Positions 6,033 to 13,542 of a stretch of 23,169 bases of DNA are shown one piece after another. Source of the stretch: Flemingiibacterium sp045644145 (lineage in GTDB: Bacteria > Bacillota > Clostridia > Oscillospirales > CAG-272); NCBI GenBank assembly GCA_045644145.1, contig JAZRGK010000059.1, positions 1 through 23,169 of the forward strand. Reading direction: 5' to 3'. The notes under the pieces are model-generated. The model saw only the letters and a program-made list of their open reading frames with translations. It was not told the DNA's origin and searched no databases. Made by a program: the position numbers and the translations under genes. Within the stretch, counting starts at the first letter, position 1. Every line of letters starts with the position of its first letter.

Positions 6033-8807
6033 TTATTTTTTCATTGTCTTGTCATTTTTATTGAACGCTAAGTTAGTATTGGCTGCACCTGCGGCAGAAG
6101 TGCCGTCGGAAAACAGAGTAAGAAGCTGAGCCACGGTGATTTCGGTACGCGGTGCAAAAGCACTACCGTTCATGTAGTTCACAAGGTTTGCCATCCACCA
6201 CTTTGATGCGGCGTTGCCCTTACTAAGGTTAAATGTAGATACAAGCAGACGTCCCTTGCCCACCTTGAATTCTGCAAGTGCGGCTTGTTTTCTTATCCAT
6301 TTGTAGCTGCTGACAACCTCAATTATGGGATCGAAAGGAACTTCAGTGCTTGGTGAATAGTAGAGGCAGGATGCACCATTCATCATGTCATAGAACTGCC
6401 AATCGCAGAAGCCCTCGTGCTCAAAGGCATCGGTAAGGGGATGGTTTTCGATAACCGTAGCGAGATTTCCCTCAGTACGTCCGGCAAGAGAAATACGGAA
6501 ATACATGGGATTGGCTTGGAGAGGCCCTGCTCCGATGAGCAGTACATCTGCGCCGTTTTCAAGCTTGCCGATAATATTGTCATCAAGCGTATCGGTGCAA
6601 ATAATGTTGTCTGTTATTGCATCAGTCACCTTAGGATATACATGAATATCCCACTGATTTTCAAGCTCATAACATCCATGGGATATGCGCGCACATACTC
6701 TGATAATAGAAGGCTTTTTAACCTGCGGAGCCACGGTTTCAAGAAGCGCAATTTCAGAGAGCTTGCCGTTTTCAGCGTTTACATTAAAGGTGAAGCGCGA
6801 AAGAACAGTTCTGTCCAAAGACTCAAGGCGCACATTGAGTGTGGCATTTTCAAGTGCTTCACCACCGTAGAGAGAAGCGAGGAATCCGATTTTTAAGGTA
6901 TCACCCTCAAAATAGCAACGATCAGTGGTAAGATCACAAAGGATCACACTCTCGCCATTGTACCTGCGCACATTCTCAACAGTTTCAGTTGGCTTCATTT
7001 CATAGAATTCGTTCATCATACCCACATGGTAACCGAAGGTATGCCAATGGTGGTCGATGTCACCGAGGAAATCGTAGCCTGCAAAGGTTTCCGAAAGACG
7101 TACATTTTCAAAGCACTGCTTTCTGAGAAGCTTTTGCCATTTACAGGAATTAACATAATATAATGGAGCACGTTTAATAAGTCCCGCTTCGGTAAGGATC
7201 TTTCTGACGGAAGAGAACAGTGCGGTTTCGCCAATGCGTGTACCGTCATATCTGCATTCAAGACCTAAGTCCACATAAGTACCGTGAATACAAATCTCAT
7301 GAGAAAGTCTGGGCAGCTTATAAACCTCGGCAAGGCTGTCAACCAGTTTTATATCACAGGTGTCAGAGCAGTAGCTGTGATGAGCCAAGGCATAGCTTGA
7401 AAATACATCGCAAAAGCTCTGAAGCTTTTTAAATCTGACGGGATTGTGCTTGAAAGGTTCCATGGCTATATTATTGCCGCAGGTTTTTTCGTTGATGATG
7501 TATTCAACCGAGCGAAGGGCGCTCATGGGGGAGAAAAGCAATCCGGGAGCAAGCGTGTGTGTATGGTTCGCGCATTTTTCCAGGTGCTCCATCATTGTAT
7601 CGTCTATGAAAAGTTCGTTTCCACAGCAGCAAATAACCACGCTTGGATGGCGGCGTACAAAACGCATGATATCCACCCATTCCGCTTCGGTAGTGTTATT
7701 GGGGCTTTCTATGTGAAGCAGTATGCCAAGCTTATCTGCCGCGCACATATATTCCTCAGTAGGTATCCATGTGTGGAATCGGATGAAGTTGAAATCAAGC
7801 TGTTTTAATGTGCGAATGATGTTTATGTAGTAGTTTATATCGGGATCAGGATGTACGGTTTTTGCAAAATAACCGTGCTCACAGATTCCGCGCATATATA
7901 TTGGCTCACCGTTCAGCTTTATACTGTAACCGTCGGTAATGATCTGTCTTATGCCGATATTCTGCTCGTATTTATCGGCGATTTTGCCATCGGCACACAA
8001 TGTAAGCTTTAATTTGTAAAGCTTTGGATTCTTGGGACTCCAAAGCTCGAGCTTACCGCGCGGAATGGGAAATTCCGCATCGTTGCTTTCGCCGGTACAG
8101 AGGAGAGTTTCTCCGTCTGTGATTTCCCAAACAATGGAGTGAGCTGCAGTTCCGCATAATTCTGTGTATACGGTAAATGTGTCGCTCTCGGGATTGTATG
8201 GAGAAATGTACATATCGGATATAGCATCGGGGTTTCTAAGTTCAACGGAAATATCGCCCATAACACCGCCGGTATACTGATTAGCCGCACGGGAGGTACA
8301 TCCGCTGATAAGATCGCCGTTTTCATTCAGTGCCTCGTGGTTAGATACGGCGAAAATGAATTCATTCACTTCTCCGAATTTAATAAATTCGGTTATGTCA
8401 AAAGAGAAATCGGTGCAGTATCCGAAGTGCTCGCCGGCAAAGCTGCCGTTTACCCATAAAACTCCGTGGTTTTGAACACCGCCACACTTAAAAAATACGG
8501 ACTTAGGGGTGTCACAGGCTTCAATAAGCACATTGCGGCGATACCAGAAGCAGCCAACTATTGTGTCAAGCACCATATCCGGAACATTACCTGTCATGGG
8601 ATATGAGAGGGGACGAAATTCTGGGTTGAATTTCACCTGATCCCAATAAGGTGCCATTTGCAGGGACGGAATCATATCTTCCCAATATCCGGGAACAGCA
8701 TCTATTATATATGGTTTACTAAAATCAGGAAGCGTGGAATCGGCAGAGGGGAAGTCTTCGGAATAAACAAGCTCCCACTTGCCGCAAAGGTCAAGAGTGT
8801 ATCTCAT
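6033..8807 (-). CDS. Glycoside hydrolase family 2 enzyme (beta-galactosidase/glucuronidase-like)
   Basis: The protein is 924 residues with no signal peptide, so it is probably cytosolic. The N-terminal sugar-binding jelly roll (about 1-190) has WYRRNV, VNGSFAGEHFGY and the GGVMGDISVEL turn of GH2. An Ig-like sandwich (about 195-290) precedes the TIM barrel (about 291-600), which has the GH2 entry SIKLNGEPIYMRGICEHGYF. Glu398 in CCGNELF is the acid/base (the NE pair), and Glu504 in LSHEICIHG, 106 residues later, is the likely nucleophile. Residues about 745-890 look like a ThuA/GATase-like Rossmann domain (ADVLLIGAG ... GKGRLLVSTFNLS) seen in some carbohydrate enzymes. The substrate cannot be read from sequence. 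GGAGG lies 9 bases before the ATG, behind a perfect sigma-A promoter. Confidence 0.85.
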   Translation of the reverse strand: MRYTLDLCGKWELVYSEDFPSADSTLPDFSKPYIIDAVPGYWEDMIPSLQMAPYWDQVKFNPEFRPLSYPMTGNVPDMVLDTIVGCFWYRRNVLIEACDTPKSVFFKCGGVQNHGVLWVNGSFAGEHFGYCTDFSFDITEFIKFGEVNEFIFAVSNHEALNENGDLISGCTSRAANQYTGGVMGDISVELRNPDAISDMYISPYNPESDTFTVYTELCGTAAHSIVWEITDGETLLCTGESNDAEFPIPRGKLELWSPKNPKLYKLKLTLCADGKIADKYEQNIGIRQIITDGYSIKLNGEPIYMRGICEHGYFAKTVHPDPDINYYINIIRTLKQLDFNFIRFHTWIPTEEYMCAADKLGILLHIESPNNTTEAEWVDIMRFVRRHPSVVICCCGNELFIDDTMMEHLEKCANHTHTLAPGLLFSPMSALRSVEYIINEKTCGNNIAMEPFKHNPVRFKKLQSFCDVFSSYALAHHSYCSDTCDIKLVDSLAEVYKLPRLSHEICIHGTYVDLGLECRYDGTRIGETALFSSVRKILTEAGLIKRAPLYYVNSCKWQKLLRKQCFENVRLSETFAGYDFLGDIDHHWHTFGYHVGMMNEFYEMKPTETVENVRRYNGESVILCDLTTDRCYFEGDTLKIGFLASLYGGEALENATLNVRLESLDRTVLSRFTFNVNAENGKLSEIALLETVAPQVKKPSIIRVCARISHGCYELENQWDIHVYPKVTDAITDNIICTDTLDDNIIGKLENGADVLLIGAGPLQANPMYFRISLAGRTEGNLATVIENHPLTDAFEHEGFCDWQFYDMMNGASCLYYSPSTEVPFDPIIEVVSSYKWIRKQAALAEFKVGKGRLLVSTFNLSKGNAASKWWMANLVNYMNGSAFAPRTEITVAQLLTLFSDGTSAAGAANTNLAFNKNDKTMKK

Positions 8808-8840
8808 GATAACGATCCTCCGTAAATTTACTTGATTTTT

Positions 8841-8854
8841 ATGTCACATGACAT
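8841..8854. promoter_or_regulatory. Operator-like inverted repeat in the GH2 leader
   Basis: ATGTCA-CA-TGACAT is a perfect 6-bp inverted repeat located 18-31 bases downstream of the GH2 -10 hexamer, a common repressor position. No regulator gene for it is visible in the window. The cognate family is unknown. Confidence 0.4.
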
Positions 8855-8871
8855 TTTTCTTCCTACCACAA

Positions 8872-8900
8872 ATTATATCATGCTATTTGCATAATGTCAA
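8872..8900 (-). promoter_or_regulatory. Sigma-A promoter of the GH2 gene
   Basis: On the - strand, TTGACA (8900-8895) is followed by a 17-base spacer and TATAAT (8877-8872), a consensus match at all 12 positions. The leader to the ATG at 8807 is about 55 bases and contains the ATGTCA/TGACAT repeat. Confidence 0.85.
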
Positions 8901-8989
8901 TGCGATTTTCGACCTTTTGATGTTTTTAATAGTTATAATTTATATATGAGTTCTGGAAAAAATATGGGCCATGAGGAAAAACGTCATGT

Positions 8990-8996
8990 TTCGACA
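8990..8996 (-). promoter_or_regulatory. 0A box (Spo0A binding site)
   Basis: TGTCGAA on the - strand exactly matches the consensus 0A box and lies 155 bp upstream of spo0A. A one-mismatch copy (GGTCGAA, 8914-8908) sits just upstream of the GH2 -35. Autoregulation by Spo0A is the natural reading. A 7-mer can occur by chance, so the support comes from its position. Confidence 0.5.
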
Positions 8997-9060
8997 CCCA
9001 AATGTAAAATATATCCAAAAAAATCTGCCAATCTTTGGAAGAAACGTGAGCAGAAAAGTA

Positions 9061-9089
9061 TTGCATTTTATGGAATTATATGGTAAAAT
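9061..9089 (+). promoter_or_regulatory. Probable spo0A promoter
   Basis: TTGCAT (9061-9066), a 17-base spacer and TAAAAT (9084-9089) fit a weak sigma-A promoter. A TATAAT at 9089-9094 overlaps it but would need a 22-base spacer. The leader to the ATG is about 55 bases. Confidence 0.45.
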
Positions 9090-9150
9090 ATAATAGCAAT
9101 GGAAAATACCGCCGAACAAAGCGGAATAATATATTTTTAAGGAGTAAAGC

Positions 9151-9954
9151 ATGATTACGGAAAAACAAAGCAGACTTTTGGTGTGTGGCACAGATATCGA
9201 AAGAAGAAGGGAAATGTCATCACTGCTTGAAAGAATAGGTTTTACGTCGGTAGATGAATCAAGGGACGCCAAGGAAACGGAGCGGATGCTTTCCGAGCGT
9301 CAGTATTCGCTGGTAGTCTGTGACAGCTCTATTGCTGGAGCGGAAGCGCTCCAGCTTGCCTATAACGAGGGGAGAAACGGCGGCGGATCGGTATTCCTCT
9401 TTATCGGAGAGCACAACTATGAGGACGTGCTTCGCGAGGTCTGCCGTATGACCGAATCATGCTATCTCATAAGACCGTTTTCACTGTCGGAGTTTTGTGA
9501 GGCGGTGTTCGGAGCACTGTCGGGGCGCAGAGCTGTTATGCTACACAGTCGCGGGGGTACGCCTGAACCTATGATTAACGGCAGCCCTGATATCAGGGAG
9601 GAAGATTCTATGGAGGCTCAGATTACATCCATACTTCACAATTTGGGAATTCCTGCACATATAAAAGGATTTGCCTATCTGCGTTGTGCAATCGGAATGA
9701 CTGTCAGCGATCCGGATATGATAAATTACGTTACAAAGGCGCTGTATCCCGGTGTTGCCAAGGTGTACGGCACTACCACATCCCGTGTTGAGCGTGCCAT
9801 CCGACATGCAATCGAGGTGGCATGGGACAGAGGCGAGCTTGATACGCTTAACCGCTATTTCGGATATACAATCAGCCGTCAGAGGGGAAAACCAACAAAT
9901 TCTGAATTCATCGCCATGATTTCAGATAAGTTAAGACTTGGCGTGGGGATATAA
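9151..9954 (+). CDS. spo0A: Spo0A-family sporulation regulator with degenerate receiver
   Basis: This 267-residue protein has length and architecture matching Spo0A. The C-terminal DNA-binding domain (about 155-264) is unmistakable: ILHNLGIPAHIKGFAYLR, the HTH TTTSRVERAIRHAIEVAWDRG, and KPTNSEFIAMISDKLRL. The N-terminal receiver (about 8-125) aligns in layout but is eroded. The first acidic-pocket Asp is Thr14 (Asp15 remains), the beta-4 Thr/Ser is Phe84 in VFLFIGE, the beta-5 Lys is Arg108 in CYLIRPF, and the MP after the phospho-Asp is IA. Asp58 in LVVCDSS is kept. Phosphorelay control is therefore doubtful. The ribosome binding site AAGGAG precedes the ATG. It is divergent from GH2. Confidence 0.9.
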   Translation: MITEKQSRLLVCGTDIERRREMSSLLERIGFTSVDESRDAKETERMLSERQYSLVVCDSSIAGAEALQLAYNEGRNGGGSVFLFIGEHNYEDVLREVCRMTESCYLIRPFSLSEFCEAVFGALSGRRAVMLHSRGGTPEPMINGSPDIREEDSMEAQITSILHNLGIPAHIKGFAYLRCAIGMTVSDPDMINYVTKALYPGVAKVYGTTTSRVERAIRHAIEVAWDRGELDTLNRYFGYTISRQRGKPTNSEFIAMISDKLRLGVGI

Positions 9955-9955
9955 A

Positions 9956-10088
9956 GTAGCTGTTGCACTTGGGTGCAACAGCTACCATGAAATACAGTTT
10001 GTCACCTATTAAGGGTTCCATTTTGTGTGCTGGGCACACAAAACCACTGTATTTAAAACGGTCTGTTGCACTCTGGTGCAACAGCTAC
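9956..10088. repeat. Nested hairpin array downstream of spo0A
   Basis: Four pairings follow one another. A perfect 13-bp hairpin GTAGCTGTTGCAC/GTGCAACAGCTAC (9956-9968, 9973-9985) comes first. A 9-bp helix AAATACAGT/ACTGTATTT (9990-9998, 10046-10054) then encloses a 10-bp hairpin TTTTGTGTGC/GCACACAAAA (10021-10030, 10034-10043). Last is a 9-bp hairpin CTGTTGCAC/GTGCAACAG (10063-10071, 10076-10084). None has a U-tract, so these are not ordinary terminators. The first and last hairpins share sequence and could pair with each other. It may be a structured RNA 3' end or a palindromic repeat insertion. Confidence 0.6.
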
Positions 10089-10194
10089 CAGTCTGTCGAA
10101 AAGTGTGTATTCATAAAATCATGTTGGCAAAATGAACAAACACGCGGTAGCCGGGCTTGCTCCTCCCTCTTTACAAGTAACCTGTAACCCAAGA

Positions 10195-10232
10195 ACGGGA
10201 GGACCAAGGCCCTCCCCTACCCGTATTTTTTT
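10195..10232 (+). terminator. Terminator-like hairpin in the spo0A-naxD spacer
   Basis: GGGAGG/CCTCCC (10197-10202, 10211-10216) with an alternative extension ACGGG/CCCGT is followed by seven T at 10226-10232. An upstream TCCTCCC (10161-10167) can pair with GGGAGGA (10197-10203) and would disrupt it. The U-tract starts 9 bases after the stem, so termination strength is uncertain. Confidence 0.4.
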
Positions 10233-10286
10233 GCTCGTTTGTATATATTCACAAAATTACTTTTCAATCTGTTATTTTTCCACACT

Positions 10287-10324
10287 GGGAGCTGTTGCAC
10301 TTAGGAGCAACAGCCCCTTTTCTC
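10287..10324 (+). terminator. Intrinsic terminator of the GTTGCA hairpin family
   Basis: GGGAGCTGTTGC pairs with GCAACAGCCCC around ACTTAGGA and is followed by TTTTCT. It ends rightward transcription from the spo0A side and abuts the stop of the oppositely oriented NAD(P)HX gene. It is nearly identical to the terminator at 22845-22882 read on the other strand. Confidence 0.7.
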
Positions 10325-11821
10325 TTAACTTAAAATCTCCTTCACCGCCTGCGGAATCGCACGTACCGTATCGCCGGATGTCATTGACACCATGGGGATA
10401 TCTTCAGCGGCGATCTCACCCGAAAGTCCGGCAAGATATGCGCCTGCGGCAACTCCGAGCAGCAGGTCATCTGATTTTACATATCCGCATATTCCGGCAA
10501 GGATTCCGCTTAAAACATCACCGCTTCCTGCTGTTGCCATACCGGCGCATCCACGGTTCGCAAGATATACCGTGTCACCGTCGGTTATGATGGTGGTAGG
10601 CCCTTTGAGGAGTAGAATTGTACCCGTTTCGGCGGCATAGCTTTTGGCGTAGCTTATGGGATCATGTAGTACGTCGCCTATGGGAACTTGGGAAATTCGC
10701 TCAAATTCCTTGGGATGCGGTGTGAGGATAACCTTGCACGAGGCATTTTTTAGCTTAGCTTTGTCCATTTTGGAAAGCACATTAAGCCCATCGGCATCAA
10801 TTATGAGCCTGCCGTGATATTTGGACAGAAGGGCGTTAAGGAGTTTTTCCACTTCGCCCGATCTGCCCATACTCATGCCTACCGCTATAGCCGAAGTGCC
10901 TGCGGTAAGCTCGGTGAGCTTATTTTCATCGAAGCGGTACTCGCCGTTTTCGCTGTCGAGAGGGAAAAGGGTGGTTTCGAGTACATAGGGAAGCACACCG
11001 TCAAGGATACAGTCGGGCACTGCTAACTTTGCAACCCCTGCTCCCGAGCGAAGCGCGGAAAGTGCAAGATTGGAGAGCTTTGCGGCACCGCTGTATTTAA
11101 GCGAGCCGCCTATGAGCGCAACATAGCCGTAGTTACCCTTGTTTGAATCGTTTTTGCGGTGGCAGAAAAGGTGGCGTATGTCCTCTTTGCCTATAAGAAG
11201 ATATGGAGAATCAAGAAGGTCTATACCGATGGGGCAATTAACCATATTTTTTATATGATCCTTGGCAGAATTTAAAAACAGTCCGCTTTTGAATGTGCCG
11301 ATAGACACGGTGAGGTCAGAATCAACGCATATATCCTCGCAAATACCGCTGTTTCCGTCAAGACCGGAATTTATGTCCGCGGAAACCACATGTGCGCAGC
11401 TTTGATTGATGCGCTGTATAGCCGTGCGGTACGGCTTCCTCGGCGAGCCTTTGAATCCCGTTCCGAAAATGCAGTCCAGCACGGAATTGTACCCGTCAAG
11501 GCAAAGCGCATCTATGCCGTGTCTTATGTGGATGCCGAGCTTAACACATTCGTTGTAAAAATATTCGGATGTTTCCGAGGTCTTTTCCGAGAGCATGAAA
11601 ACCGTGCAGGGGACGCCAGATTTTGCCATGAGCAACGCCGCGGCAAATCCGTCGCCTGCATTGTTGCCAACACCGCACACGATGGCAACCGGCGGACGCC
11701 ATTCTGCGGCTTCGAAAATCGCTTTCCCCGCCCTTGCCATAAGCTCACGGAACGGAATGGCGTTTTTGCCTGTATATTCATCGCTTTTCCGCATATTTTC
11801 GAGCGAAACTACTTCTGTCAT
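10325..11821 (-). CDS. nnr: Bifunctional NAD(P)H-hydrate epimerase/ADP-dependent dehydratase
   Basis: This enzyme repairs damaged NADHX/NADPHX by epimerising the R form and dehydrating the S form to NAD(P)H. The start is placed at 11821 (498 residues) because AAGGAG lies about 12 bases upstream; a longer frame from 11866 lacks this. The N-terminal YjeF_N domain (about 1-210) shows GVGNNAGDG (50-58) and DINSGLDGNSG, the variant of DxPSGLDxDTG. The C-terminal carbohydrate-kinase-like domain (about 225-498) shows NYGYVALIGGSLKYSGAA, DADGLNVL, ILTPHPKEFERI and the dehydratase signature AGSGDVLSGILAG. Both domains appear complete. The gene has its own promoter in the end of the Rieske gene's downstream spacer. 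Confidence 0.93.
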   Translation of the reverse strand: MTEVVSLENMRKSDEYTGKNAIPFRELMARAGKAIFEAAEWRPPVAIVCGVGNNAGDGFAAALLMAKSGVPCTVFMLSEKTSETSEYFYNECVKLGIHIRHGIDALCLDGYNSVLDCIFGTGFKGSPRKPYRTAIQRINQSCAHVVSADINSGLDGNSGICEDICVDSDLTVSIGTFKSGLFLNSAKDHIKNMVNCPIGIDLLDSPYLLIGKEDIRHLFCHRKNDSNKGNYGYVALIGGSLKYSGAAKLSNLALSALRSGAGVAKLAVPDCILDGVLPYVLETTLFPLDSENGEYRFDENKLTELTAGTSAIAVGMSMGRSGEVEKLLNALLSKYHGRLIIDADGLNVLSKMDKAKLKNASCKVILTPHPKEFERISQVPIGDVLHDPISYAKSYAAETGTILLLKGPTTIITDGDTVYLANRGCAGMATAGSGDVLSGILAGICGYVKSDDLLLGVAAGAYLAGLSGEIAAEDIPMVSMTSGDTVRAIPQAVKEILS

Positions 11822-11865
11822 TGCACGGACTCTCCTTATAGTAAAATAACAGTCACTGTAAGACA

Positions 11866-11894
11866 ATTATACTACATTACCGCACAAAATGCAA
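11866..11894 (-). promoter_or_regulatory. Promoter of the NAD(P)HX repair gene
   Basis: On the - strand TTGCAT (11894-11889), a 17-base spacer and TATAAT (11871-11866) form a good sigma-A promoter. Just downstream, ACAGT-C-ACTGT (11849-11859) is a small inverted repeat that could be an operator. Confidence 0.7.
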
Positions 11895-11911
11895 CATGAA
11901 TTTTCGAGGGA

Positions 11912-13225
11912 TCAATCCTTTAAGCCGTGCTGTGCCGGCGTATCTAACAGTGTACCGTTTTCGTCAAATCTGGAGCCGTGGCAGGGGCAGTCCCAACTGC
12001 GCTCCGCAGGATTCCACTTGAGCGCGCATCCGAGATGAGGGCATCTGTGGGAAGATGGCGAGAGCAAATTCGAAGCGGAGATGCCAATGTTTTTGAAAAG
12101 TGCGGCATTAAACATATTTCGCGAGGGGGCGAATACTTCCAAAGCAGGATTGGGACGGTTAAATATAAGATCTCGTAATGACATAGCGGCGATCATAGAG
12201 CCGATGAAGCCGTAGCCGCCGAAGCCTGTCGCTACAAGATGCCTGTCACTTGTGCGCATTAGCCTGCCGATATAAGGAAGCCCGTCGAGGCTGACTGTAT
12301 CCTGCGTTGCAAAGGCGGTGTAGATTTTTGAGCGTCGGAAAAGGTTAGACATATTGTCATTACGGTATTTGAATACCGCATCAAATCCGCCGCCATTTGT
12401 GCCTGTTCGGTGATCGCCGCCCCCAAGGAGCAAATAATTTTTGTACATCCGCATGTACATGCCGTCGTCTGCTATATCTTCATAAGCCCCACCGATATCG
12501 TGGACGCCTTCAAGCGCTAAAACATAGGAGCGCTGTTGGTATAATTTCAGCGAATAAAGTCCTCTGAGCTTTGGGAGAGGGAAGTGTGTGGCAACGATCA
12601 CATGTCTTGCTCGGATTCTATATCTGTCGGTTTCCGCGCCATCATGTGTGAGCTTCGCGATGCGTGTATTTTCTCTAATTGGAATGGAACGGGCAAGCCT
12701 TGCACAAAAATCAATGGGATCAAGTGTAAGCTGTCCCGGAAATTTTATGGCGGCGGATATTTTTATGTCGATGGGCATGCTTTTTAGAAGCTTTGACTGT
12801 ACGCCGAAGCGGCGCATCAGCTCATACTCCTTTTGCATTGCGGATGGATTATCGGTTGAGTATAAATAAAAGTCGCGCACGTCGCATATACAGCCAAGCT
12901 CCCTACAAAGAGTGCGGTATTCACTTAGGGCGGAAAGCCTTGCGCGCATGACCGTTTGTGCGGCATCTGCGCCAAACTTTTTATAAATATCACGGCAAAG
13001 GATATCCTGCCCCACCGAAACCACCGCTGTTGAGCGCGCCGTTACCCCATCGACGATGCGGTTCGCTTCGCATACAAGCACGCTCAGCCCGGCATTTTGG
13101 AGATACGCGGCGCACAAAAGCCCACAAAGTCCGCCGCCGATTACAAGCACGTCACATTCAGCATCACCGTTTAGTGTGGGAAATGAAGGAAGCTTGCTTC
13201 CGTCGTAAATAAGCTCACTTGACAT
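11912..13225 (-). CDS. FAD-dependent oxidoreductase with C-terminal Rieske [2Fe-2S] domain
   Basis: The start at 13225 (437 residues) is preferred over the in-frame ATG at 13237, which directly abuts the AAAGGA ribosome binding site. The N-terminal Rossmann fold has VLVIGGGLCGLLCAAYLQ (GGGLCG at about 30-35), and VCEANRIVDGVTARSTAVVS follows as in the DAO family. Near residue 350 is the DAO C-terminal FAD motif LVATGFGGYGFIGSM. The last 47 residues are a Rieske-type module: C395-P-H397 and C413-P-C415-H416. The arrangement matches YhfW-type proteins, whose substrate is not established. No transmembrane segment is seen. It lies between dapL and the NAD(P)HX gene, all on the - strand, behind an unusually structured leader. 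Confidence 0.85.
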   Translation of the reverse strand: MSSELIYDGSKLPSFPTLNGDAECDVLVIGGGLCGLLCAAYLQNAGLSVLVCEANRIVDGVTARSTAVVSVGQDILCRDIYKKFGADAAQTVMRARLSALSEYRTLCRELGCICDVRDFYLYSTDNPSAMQKEYELMRRFGVQSKLLKSMPIDIKISAAIKFPGQLTLDPIDFCARLARSIPIRENTRIAKLTHDGAETDRYRIRARHVIVATHFPLPKLRGLYSLKLYQQRSYVLALEGVHDIGGAYEDIADDGMYMRMYKNYLLLGGGDHRTGTNGGGFDAVFKYRNDNMSNLFRRSKIYTAFATQDTVSLDGLPYIGRLMRTSDRHLVATGFGGYGFIGSMIAAMSLRDLIFNRPNPALEVFAPSRNMFNAALFKNIGISASNLLSPSSHRCPHLGCALKWNPAERSWDCPCHGSRFDENGTLLDTPAQHGLKD

Positions 13226-13255
13226 AAATATAACCATTCCTTTCTAATGATTACG

Positions 13256-13317
13256 GAAGTTTTGTGGCGGTTTCCGTAAGGAAATTCGCATCGGCGATGC
13301 GAAAGCCACAAAACTTC
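13256..13317. repeat. Three-way-junction palindromic element
   Basis: A perfect 13-bp closing stem GAAGTTTTGTGGC/GCCACAAAACTTC (13256-13268, 13305-13317) encloses TTTCC-GTAA-GGAAA (13271-13284) and TTCGCATC-GGC-GATGCGAA (13285-13303). Only three of the 36 enclosed bases fall outside the two inner hairpins. The + strand loop GTAA is of GNRA type. It lies in the leader of the - strand Rieske oxidoreductase gene. A dispersed palindromic repeat or a structured RNA are both possible. Confidence 0.7.
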
Positions 13318-13319
13318 AA

Positions 13320-13346
13320 GTTTGAAAAATGACCCATTTTTCAAAC
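13320..13346. repeat. Perfect 12-bp hairpin next to the three-way element
   Basis: GTTTGAAAAATG (13320-13331), loop ACC, CATTTTTCAAAC (13335-13346). It is A+T-rich, with no U-tract on either strand and only two bases from the preceding element, suggesting both are parts of one unit. Confidence 0.65.
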
Positions 13347-13404
13347 ATTCAACCTCTTTTTTGCGTATTTACTATAATATTTAACACCAGCCGCTAAAAT
13401 AAAC

Positions 13405-13541
13405 GCAAAAAGGCTAAATTCACTGTAAAAAAACACGCTCCACATCACCGATAATCGGTTGCGGAACGTGATCAAGGCTAAATCGGGGAACTCGCTTTGC
13501 TAAAAAGCCTTTTCCCAGGTTAAAGTTTTTTGAAAGGGGTG
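13405..13541. repeat. Repeat-rich remainder of the dapL-Rieske spacer
   Basis: This stretch holds AAGGCTAAAT twice (13410-13419 region and 13474-13483). It also holds a bent hairpin CACG..TCC/GGA..CGTG (13434-13470) enclosing ACCGAT-A-ATCGGT (13447-13459), and an AAGGCT/AGCCTT pair (13474-13479, 13506-13511). No open frame with a ribosome binding site is present. It looks like an inserted palindromic element rather than a gene. Confidence 0.4.
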
Positions 13542-13542
13542 C

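Noticed and set aside
9956..10324. CRISPR-like repeats in the spo0A spacer
   Set aside because: The three CTGTTGCAC copies are each part of self-paired hairpins at unequal spacing, with no spacer pattern and no cas genes.
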